Notes under the pieces: generated by a model
Seen by the model: only the letters and a program-made list of their open reading frames with translations
The model's database searches: none
What the model was told of the DNA's origin: nothing
Assembly (NCBI GenBank): GCA_001247695.2
Contig: LGRX02012632.1
Coordinates: forward strand, 1-19,293
Source of the DNA: Cymbomonas tetramitiformis
Taxonomy: Eukaryota > Chlorophyta > Pyramimonadophyceae > Pyramimonadales > Pyramimonadaceae
Length of the DNA stretch: 19,293 nt
Direction of reading: 5' to 3'
In this document: piece by piece, positions 7,056 to 16,400 of the stretch
How positions within the stretch are numbered: position 1 is the stretch's first letter
Layout: every line of letters starts with the position of its first letter
Made by a program: the position numbers and the translations under genes

Positions 7056-7592
7056 GTGCTTGCGTATGCATTCCTTCAGTCGAGCATAGAAAAATTTAAT
7101 TTGTTCCGCCGTATATCCCAGCGACCTGTCGGGACAGAAAACCCCAATAAACCATCCCTCCGTTCTAGGAAACTCTTGACTGGGAGGGTTAAAATCTAGT
7201 TTCACTCCCGCTATCCTGCCCACTAATATTGGATGTATATCTTTCCAATGCGCAGAGGTTTCCCGCACGCATGTGTTGGTCTCGTGCATGAAAATTGAAA
7301 TTCCCCATTTCCCTTCCGGGTGTACGTGATGGATTTCGTTATGGTCCGGAAAGAAACGCTTTTGTCTTCGCTTTTTCAATGTTTCGTTTCTCAATTTTGT
7401 GTCCACGAGAATTGCAAGGTCGTGCTTGTCTAACCACCCGCGTTTACGCCTCCTATCCGGATCCGACAAAGTCTTGTAATGTCCCATTAGCGAATTGATA
7501 TTCACCATCCCCGCATGCATGAGGTGTGGTAGTTTGTTATGCGCGTGCCACACGAGTTGCAAGGTCCAACAAGAGTCGGGTTCATCTGGTTG
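7056..7592 (-). pseudogene. EEP endonuclease of a non-LTR retrotransposon, N-terminal piece
   Basis: An open minus-strand frame bounded upstream by a TAG at 7593-7595. It contains the start of an EEP domain, GMVNINSLMGHYKTL (the NxxSL Asn), then WLDKHDLAILVDTKLRN. Many LINE endonucleases have QETK at that last position; here it is VDTK, so the usual metal-binding Glu appears as Asp. WFIGVFCPDRS follows, then a helix (FFYARLKECIRKH) that runs into the 247-bp insertion. The true start codon is unclear; an in-frame ATG lies just before VNINSL. No ORF1 or promoter is seen upstream. Confidence 0.75.
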
Positions 7593-7595
7593 CTA

Positions 7596-8019
7596 TTTCC
7601 ACAAGTCTCGTTCTGTTCCATAGTGTATTAATTTATTTGACTCGTTGTGGGAAAAAAATAAAGAAAGAAAAAATAATTGAAAAATAAAAAATGAAAATAT
7701 ATATATATAAATTCTCATTCACGATTTTATACAGACCCAGTAGGCGCGCAAAAGGTACCGACACATATATAATTATATTCATATAATTGTACCGATATAT
7801 TTATGTCTAGGGATATGAGACGATATAAATACTGAACGTTGATGCCCTTTTATTTGTTTATATTTTACTGCCGGGGTTTCTGTCGGTCCAAATATTTAAA
7901 AAACAGTTTCAATTATAACCGCTATAAATTTGAAAGAATATATACCGATATAAACAGTTGAATATAATAAATACCCAAATGATAAAATATTGAATAATTT
8001 TAAAAATATATTGAGCACT
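7596..8019. other. AT-rich intergenic region, no gene seen
   Basis: A/T-rich sequence with an A-rich tract at 7640-7710 and AT microsatellites such as ATATATATATA near 7697. No coding pattern, RNA gene or convincing repeat beyond these simple tracts. Confidence 0.6.
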
Positions 8020-8021
8020 GC

Positions 8022-8052
<31 letters not shown>

Positions 8053-8470
8053 TAAAAATAATAATGAATAAAATAAATCGTATAACATGGGAGGAACGTA
8101 TAATAATATAATAATAATAATAATGAATAAAATAGTAAATCGTATAACGTGGGAGAACGAATAAAAATAATATGAATAAAATAAATCATATAACGTAGGA
8201 GGAACGTATAATAATAAAATAAAAATAATAATGAATAAAATAAATCGTATAACGTAGGAGGAACGACTAAAAATAACAATGAATAAAATAAATCGTATAA
8301 CGTAGGAAACGAATAAAAATAATAATGAATAAAATAAATCGTATAACGTAGGAGGAACGTATAATAATAAAATAAAAATAATAACGAATAAAATAAATCG
8401 TATAACGTAGGAGGAACGACTAAAAGTAATAATGAATAAAATAAATCGTATAACGAAGGAGGAACGTATA
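8020..8470. repeat. AT-rich satellite, eight copies, ~46-60 bp
   Basis: The block ATCGTATAACGTAGGAGGAACG recurs about eight times (near 8077, 8137, 8186, 8245, 8292, 8338, 8396 and 8444). The copies are joined by GAATAAAATAA and variable ATAATAATA runs that account for the length differences. The hydrophobic minus-strand open frames here are the repeat read as protein (YVPPTLYDLFYS) and are not genes. Confidence 0.88.
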
Positions 8471-9220
8471 TCGTAGGTAAAAATTAGTTGGAGGAAAAAT
8501 TGAAAGGACGACGACCGCTGATGGCACGGTCGCGGTCGGGGCTGCCCTTGTAAACCCAGGCAAGCCCGCCTGGTTTGACGAGGCTCAAGCGACACAAAGA
8601 CGAAGTCCGCAGTGAGCAACCGGATCGATTTATGTCCTTCGTGGACACGCTGCTCTTATGGGAGCAGCAACGCGCGACGACGAGGCGCAGGCGCAGGCGG
8701 TCATGCCTCGCGTGTCCCGTAGAGCTGCACAACTGAAACTGGTCCGTTTATTTTTAACAGTGGCAATTTTCCGAATCCGACAGTCCATGTACGATTTCAG
8801 AGATCAAAATACGATGCATTCCATTGTCGCTCCCCAGGAATCTCTTCGGACCTTCCGATGTTCTCGATCTGAAAATATTGGACGGCTCAACTTTAGTTGG
8901 GCACCCCTAGTGTCCGGGTTTTGCAGGATTGAGAATCAAAATGACGTTTCACTGAGACACGTCATTACCTATATATGATATATTGACCCGTCCGCTATTA
9001 TTTATGAATATAATACAATTACATATATACACCATCAGTGCGTATTAAATATTTTTATTTTTCGTATACCTGAAACCCAACGTATATCGTACTACAGTAT
9101 ACTCAATTTTTGTGTTGTACTTGTCGTACTATCTCAGTAACAGTGACAGTAGCAGTTGAGTTGAAGTTGACAATTATCTAACCGATCTTATCTACAGATG
9201 TCATATTTTTAAAATTAATT
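8471..9220. other. unassigned region with weak open frames
   Basis: GC-richer from 8500 to 8760, where short open frames exist on both strands (8484-8732 minus, 8658-8978 plus). All lack recognisable motifs, and none is clearly favoured over the others. Beyond 8980 the sequence is AT-rich and empty. A remnant of a gene or transposon is possible. Confidence 0.4.
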
Positions 9221-9223
9221 ATT

Positions 9224-9600
9224 TGGGGGGTTTAAAATTTTTTAAATTTTTTTAAAAATTTTTAAAAACTAAAAACTTTGTAATTTTTAAGGTAAAATAA
9301 ATCAACCATTTTATATTTTTAGCAAAACAGATCTAAAAGTTAGATTTTGGATCATGCAATGGCCAACCTTAGAAACTACGATAAGAGCATTCACTTAGGG
9401 AAGCCATAATATATCATCATGAGCATGCATGAGCAAGGTTGTCAATCAGACATAATCAGAATCAAATCAAAACGCCAAAATGGGTCCTTAACACTGTAAA
9501 ATCAATTAATTCGGCCTCTACAGTGTTAAGGGCCCAAAAAGGGGGGGTCAAAATTTTTTAAAATTTTCTAGAAAATTTTAAAAATCGAATTTTTGAATAA
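9224..9600. repeat. palindrome flanked by G-run/A+T direct repeats
   Basis: GGGGGG followed by T-AAAATTTTTTAAA-type sequence occurs at about 9224-9268 and again at about 9541-9590 in the same orientation. Between them, 9482-9498 and 9519-9535 form an inverted repeat (core CCTTAACACTGTA/TACAGTGTTAAGG). The arrangement resembles a small transposon or its remnant, but no target duplication was found. Confidence 0.5.
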
Positions 9601-10321
9601 TTTTTCGCGCAAGTGTAATCTTATCTAATGCTCTCTTCGCTTCCTCACAGTAAGTCAATAGACATCTCATGCGTTTCTTAGTTTGCGACATATCTACCTT
9701 ATTTGTACGATTAGAGCTTCATTGCGCCGGAAAAACAAAGCGATGTCCAAAAGAATATAATATGTCGTGTGATGAAACAGCGAAGCTCGGCTGACGCAAG
9801 ACATCCCTCGTCTTTTCAAAATTTTAGCGAGCGTAGTGGACAGATTAAAATCACTTAGAAATCCGTCGGAACTCAACTCAACGCTACAACGCACAAAATA
9901 TGTCGGAAGCGTACCATAATAGGCAGGGACCGTTACCACACGCCAAGGCAAAGCATGGACTCTGGTGTGAAAGCTTTTAAAATCTGCATGTTGCCAGGGA
10001 AGCCACCACGGAAGCCACTATCCTTAGACTTTTGTTGCGCGGATTTCAGTCACATACAGCCGAGAAGGGGGAATGTTAGCTGCTGATGACCTCGAAAAAG
10101 GCGACTTTGATAGAGTGGGCGAAACGAACAACCTGACTTCCTGAGAAATCCGCACAGCAAAACAGGTGTTCGTCCTCGCGACGGGCCTACCGTTTTCCTG
10201 GCCGATTATAACCGTGCACTGGGAATATGTGTCACTGAAGTGGGCTTATTTTCTTGGAGCGCGATCACCCACGGAATAGCATAACAGCCCCTTTTCCATT
10301 TGACCTGACCGACTTAGTGAC
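9601..10321. other. region upstream of the ABCG gene
   Basis: An 85-codon minus-strand frame (9694-9951) has no recognisable motif. The remainder should include the promoter and 5' leader of the ABCG gene, but I see no clear TATA box. The start codon context at 10322 (GAC-ATG-G) has a purine at -3 and G at +4. Confidence 0.4.
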
Positions 10322-10406
10322 ATGGAGAGCATGCGGATGCACCATTGGTCGCTCGTCGTCATCGTCGGTTTGGCTCTATCATCCTCTCAAGTAGCTTGCA
10401 ACCCAG
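10322..10406 (+). CDS. ABCG exon 1: start codon and signal peptide
   Basis: Reads MESMRMHHWSLVVIVGLALS, continuing SSQVACNP. It has a short basic N-terminus, a hydrophobic core and a small-residue cleavage region, so it is a typical signal peptide directing the Cys-rich part out of the cytosol. It ends in CCCAG before a GT donor, leaving one base (phase 1). The frame closes soon after if not spliced. Confidence 0.7.
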
Positions 10407-13400
10407 GTGCCAGCCTCAAGCGTCCACACTCCCACTGAATGCGCTCGTAACCCGCGCTTCGGCCCTGCGTATGAACTCAGGACTAAGGACAGCGACGGCC
10501 TTCCCCGCCGCGCCCGCCATCACTTCGCTCTAGTGGCTTTACAGCACGCCCGAAGAGTTCTTTACGCCCTTGTTGAGCTTGTCATTGCTAAAGTTTTCGC
10601 CAAGTCTCAGCTGTTTGAGTTTCAAGTCTGCAGGCTCGTCGAGACTTACAGATTCCCATCCTTTTTAAAGTTCATGGGGGAATGGGATATCCCCCGCTGT
10701 CGTCAAAAAGTCCCTACCTACCGAGAAAGTTTCCATCTACTATGACGGCATTATGTTTGTGTCTTGAACAGGTGCCCCATGCGACGCGGGCGAGGTCGAC
10801 CAGGTGGACTCTGGAACTGTCTTCGGAAAAAACCACCAGACCCACGTCGCAAGTGATCGTTCACGCGCGCGCTGCGATGCAGGGTTCCAATGTCTGGACT
10901 GCGACGTGGTGCGCACGGGACTTATACACGGTACGCGAAGCGCCGCCTGATCATTTCTGGCCGACACCGTCGAACGTTCTGTACACTCCTTCTCGGGGGA
11001 AACTTCACACTTGCCTATGCGCTGTCTTTCCTGGTGAACTGCTCACTGAATTATTATCTTCATCGCTTTATGCTTTCGCAGTGTGCTTGTAATCCAATAA
11101 TCTACACGACGACGGCCTCGCCTGCCAGCGCTTGCGGCTGTGCGCCCTGCACTGCCGTGGCCGATCTTGGCACGCCGCGGCAGAGCGAGCGGCCCTCCCG
11201 CCTCTCAGAGCGAAGCTCTCAGGCGTATGATTGGCGGGCGACGAGCCGACTCGGGATCTGCAGTGTACCCATTGCTGGTGGATGTGTTTGTAGAGGCGAA
11301 TCGGCAATCGTGCTGAAGGCTTTGCGCAAATGTGGACGGTCACAGCTGAAGGCGCCGTAGCGTGCGTGGATGGCTCCGTGGAAGCTGTGGAGCTGAGTGG
11401 AGTGTGCGTGCTGTGTCTCATTGGGGACCACTGCCCGGAGGGCACCGTTAATAGGTATGACTCCACCTTGAGCTCTGCAAATCCTTCACTTCAATCCAGC
11501 CTTGCTATTCGCTCACACCGTCAAGTGCCAGTACACCCTACACAATGACCAGGAGCACAGGTGCCGACATCGGGTGAATCGACACTGCCCACGCCTTTGG
11601 GCGCCTCAAGCACCAGATGCCACCTCGCTACTCATCTGATCAGGTTGTTACTAGGTCAGAAGCCTCACCCTTTTTCCCGGCCGGTGGATTTCAGGTACGG
11701 CCTCTCCACTGCCACACTATGCCCGGATGGGATGCTCTGCAAGCCAGAGAGTGGGGAGTGGAGAATGAGTTTTTCGGATGATACCATTCACGTTGCCTCC
11801 TCACTGGCGTACACCACCCAGAGGTGTCCTACTGGACACCAGTGTGGAGCCGGGACGGCCTATGTATCCGAGCATACCTCGTGCCAGGTGTGCACCCCGG
11901 CTCCTTCTTGGTCAAGTTTGTGAACCCTTATATGCGAATTGTCGACGATTAATGGATGATACGTTCCGAGTCACCTGGGCACACGGATATACTTCGCCGA
12001 CAAATATCATCCATTTGTGTCTTCACTCTGATCTCCTTCGGCCGAACTTCGGGCTGTCTTCGGCCCCACCTTCAGCCCTCCTTCGGCCATTAGCCCTACA
12101 ACTTGCCTCGACCAACCCTACGCGAGGAAGACCTCCATGCATCCTGTCTGAAATGTGTGGGGTGCTTCTTGGGGGCCCATGAGTACCCCAGGAAATGGTC
12201 ATTGCGGGGCTGAGGGCCCTCAAGCCCACCGAAGAAGTGAGGGATGACGACCCTTCGGGCTACTACTGTGGGCCAGGTATCGCTCGTCTCATAATAGCGC
12301 TGTGCCTCTGAGCTTGCAGCACCGCGCCCGCTGAGTGTATGGCACCGCGCCCGCGCCCGCTGAGTGTACGGCACCGCGCCCGCGCCCGCTGAGTGTACGG
12401 CACCGCGCCCGCGCCCGCTGAGTGTACGGCACCGCGCCCGCGCCCGCTAAGTGTATGGCACCGCGCCCGCGCCCGCTGAGTGTATGGCACCGCGCCCACT
12501 GAGCACACGCCGCATCCTTCCTGTTGCACCCAGTCCGAGGCATCCTCCCATTAACGTATCTGAGGCGCCCTCCCACCACACCTAGTCTAAGGTATTCTCC
12601 TAACGCTGATGAGGGTGAGAGATAGACAGGGAAAGAATCCCTTGACGGCAAGAGCGTGCTCCAATGTGCCTTGCAGGTACCTCAGGGTACGAGACATTGA
12701 CCGCGGAGCCCAATCTCTTCTTTCAACAATGCCGCAAGGGAAAGTACTGCCCTAATGCCACGGTGCGCCAACTAGACTACTGCCCTCACCCACTGGTGTG
12801 CCAGATATTTGCCCGAGGCCTTGCCCATGTATTCCATAAGCAAGGTACTGCCCTTGCGCCAGCCTTGTGCCATATTGCGCCAGCTGTACCTATCTCACGG
12901 CATGGCAAGCAAGCTGTTTATTATTGGTGGGGTGAGGAGGAGGGGATCTCTCTTGGAGGGCTTACAGGCTCGCCTCGCGTGCCCGGAGGGACATTACTGC
13001 AAGCTCATGGTCAGCCAGCCTGAAAAATGCCCGAGTACGCCTTCGCGCATCCCTATCCCTGATCCAGACAGCCTTCCTGCTCTTAAGCTCTCCCATCCAA
13101 CACTCTTCCTGTCAATCCGGCGCCCATCCGATGGCTGTTCCACTTCCCCTTTGCCCCCATCCAACAAAAGTCCTACTGTTCTCGTGCTCATCTGGAAGGA
13201 GCTTTTTTTGCCTTCTTTGCCTGCCGTTGGATGGCCTTGTGATTCTACATCCTCCGATTCTCGCCTCGTCTCTAGGAGCCGCTTTCGAACGATCCATTCC
13301 TAATGGGAGCCGGAGAGGAAGGGACCTAGGGGATGGAGGAATAACTAAGGATCGATGGAGTTCCAGCGAGGAGGCATCAGAAGCACCTCCCCCGGCAGCA

Positions 13401-16400
13401 GCCCGAACGATTCTTCTCATAACCGCCTTCTGCATAATATGGGGAGTCAAGGTGGTGTTTGCAGTTGCTTACGAGCGCCGGAGGTGACCTCACTGTCAGA
13501 GAGTTTTTGCAACACACACCGCAGATAGTAGGACCTCTAGGAGATGTGTAAGAAACATGGGTGGCTCAGCCACATTCGCCAAGGGTCCACTCTAGGGAGG
13601 GCTGTTAGTGATTAGGTGTGGTGCTTAGTGACCTGCTGTGGTGGCGGGTACAGTGTGTTGGAGGCTCGTGCGATTGAGCAGACAATCAACTTGAGCGAAA
13701 TGAAGCAGAAGCTGAGACAACAGGTACGGCATCTTAGGCGGGCGGCACAAGTGGTCCCGCGCGTCAGCTTGCATCTAAGCTACTTTGTGTTGTGCTACGG
13801 GCGCTGCGGGATGTGCCAAGCTATCTCAAGTCGTTGGCCACGCGCCATTCACCCCGAAGTAGGCTGCGCGGCCGCTCCATGCCCGCCATAGCTACGGACG
13901 GAGGTGCCGTCTCGGGAGAGAATGCGCTGGGAGCAACACACTGGCATCCTTCCCTTTATTTCCCGACCCCTGGCGGTGAGGGTGTACTGCTCAACGATCC
14001 CCAGTCATTAGGCTCATGGACCATAACATGCTGAGTAACTTGTCGCGGTGCTTGTTCGACGATCTGGGCTCTTCAGATTTTTCACGGGCTCCAGATGGGG
14101 AGAATAGCAACCCCCCTCAGAGGGTTCAAGCCATGCAACATGCCCATCACCATCTCCTTCCACCAGATTTGCCTGTCGCTTCCGGATAATACCACGGTTT
14201 CGCACCACCTTCTCAGCCCGCATAATTGTACATCTTGAAGGGGATTACACCTCGAAGGGAGTTACACCACGCGAAGCAAGCCAGTGGCGTGGGCCTTAAT
14301 ATATTGTTTTGAAGGAAATTTTGACTGCAAATCTTTGCTCATTGTATCTTATTCGGCAAAATCACTATGATTTGTGTGTGTGCCTTATCCTTGGACCAGA
14401 TCCTCGATGATGTCTCCGGGCGATTCTCACACTCCCAGCTGGCAGCCATCATGGGACCATCAGGTGCACCTCCCTCAGCACTCCTCACACACATCTCGCC
14501 GTGGCCAAGTGTGTTCAGCGCCAAATATGGATTTCTTTGCACTCAAAAAAAGGGCGCTCACAACCGCCTGCCCACAATGTGCATCGCGGGAGGGTATCGT
14601 GGGAGAATGCAAAGGAGGCTCACCATCGGGCTGCAATGAATGCGATGTGCTCCAAAGGTCTCCGCGAGGCTTTGCCAGCAGACCTTCCGATACGAATTTT
14701 CCGAAACTCAAGCTAAGCTCACCGCGCTCTCCTTCTTAGAACTTCGTATGCCACGGCACACCTTCTCATCTTCGGCTTGTGCCATCCAATCAGACGCGAG
14801 GCGGGCCCATGGGCCTGGGCCTGCGCGTTCTGATGAGTCCTCGATGTCATGTTGGTGGCGCAGGATGCGGGAAGACGAGCTTGATCAACGTCCTCTCTGG
14901 GAAAGCGGGACGCCACGGGAAGGTGCGCGAGGGCTGGTGAGGGAGTCAAATGCGCTGGGGCAGCTCTCCAGTCCGCTCGATCACAGCGTCCCAGCTGCAT
15001 GCGCCGGGGCAGCTCTCCAGTCCGCTCGATCACAGCGTCCCAGCTGCATGCGCTGGGGCAGCTCTCCAGTCCGCTCGATCACAGCGTCCCAGCTGCATGC
15101 GCCGGGGCAGCTCTCCAGTCCGCTCGATCACAGCGTCCCAGCTGCATGCGCCGGGGCAGCTCTCCAGTCCGCTCGATCACAGCGTCCCAGCTGCATGCGC
15201 CGGGGCAGCTCTCCAGTCCGCTCGATCACAGCGTCCCAGCTGCATGCGCCGGGGCAGCTCTCCAGTCCGCTCGATCACAGCGTCCCAGCTGCATGCGCCG
15301 GGGCAGCTCTCCAGTCCGCTCGATCACAGCGTCCCAGCTGCATGCGCCGGGGCAGCTCTCCAGTCCGCTCGATCACAGCGTCCCAGCTGCATGCGCCGGG
15401 GCAGCTCTCCAGTCCGCTCGATCACAGCGTCCCAGCTGCATGCGCCGGGGCAGCTCTCCAGTCCGCTCGATCACAGCGTCCCAGCTGCATGCGCCGGGGC
15501 AGCTCTCCAGTCCGCTCGATCACAGCGTCCCAGCTGCATGCGCCGGGGCAGCTCTCCAGTCCGCTCGATCACAGCGTCCCAGCTGCATGCGCTGGGGCAG
15601 CTCTCCAGTCCGCTCGATCACAGCGTCCCAGCTGCATGCGCCGGGGCAGCTCTCCAGTCCGCTCGATCACAGCGTCCCAGCTGCATGCGCTGGGGCAGCT
15701 CTCCAGTCCGCTCGATCACAGCGTCCCAGCTGCATGCGGAGTGCAGACACAGTGCCCCGGCCACGTGCCGCGCTGTTAATCAGTGCGCACACTGCATAGC
15801 ACACTCAGCTATAGTACCCCAGGCGTGTTTGGCACTCCAAGGTAACAAGGTCCTCTGCTTTTGTACTGTAGCCCACTGGTGGGCTAATCGTGCTTGGCCC
15901 ACCAGTGGGCACTGGTGTTTCCGGGACATGGTGTGGGGCGGGATCGCGAGGCTGACAGTGCCTGGTCGGAGGAGCTCGCCTGCTGGAGGGATGGTGTGGC
16001 TGATAAGGCAGGCGGGGCGAAGGGAGGAATGGTGCTGGTGAGCTTGTGTGGCGAGCTGGTGAGATTGTGTGGTGAGCTGAGAGGGTTTTGCGAGCAAAGA
16101 GGGTGTGGTTATTGGAGGATCAGGTCAGCGGTTATGTTGCCGTGAACGAGAAGCCGTTCTCCGCAGCCGAAATGAAAGGCGTCATGGGCTTTGTGCCACA
16201 AGATGACACCGTTCTTGATGACCTGACGGTCCTAGAGAACATCCAGTTCAGGTGCTCTAGGGTGACGGGTGGTCGACCTGACAATGCATCACATCACGCC
16301 ATAGATCTTGTCACATCCAGGATGCCCCATATCAACCTGTGACAGCAGTTGGGCACAATATCTGCCCGGTTTGGAACCTTGCCGAAGAACCCCACGTGAT

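Noticed and set aside
7896..8619. Hydrophobic minus-strand frames (127 and 236 codons) that look like membrane proteins
   Set aside because: They are the AT-rich satellite translated (YVPPTLYDLFYS repeats); A/T-rich repeats always give such residues.
12263..12651. Minus-strand frames rich in HTLSGRGRGA repeats
   Set aside because: Translation of the 29-bp minisatellite; no start, motif or conservation supports a gene.
14014..14223. Minus-strand 69-codon frame
   Set aside because: Shadow of the plus-strand exon encoding the start of the ATPase domain.
14640..16041. Long plus-strand open frames of 266-379 codons across 14640-16041
   Set aside because: They are the 49-bp tandem array read in all three frames. 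The array lies in an intron between Walker A and Q-loop exons, whose phases match.
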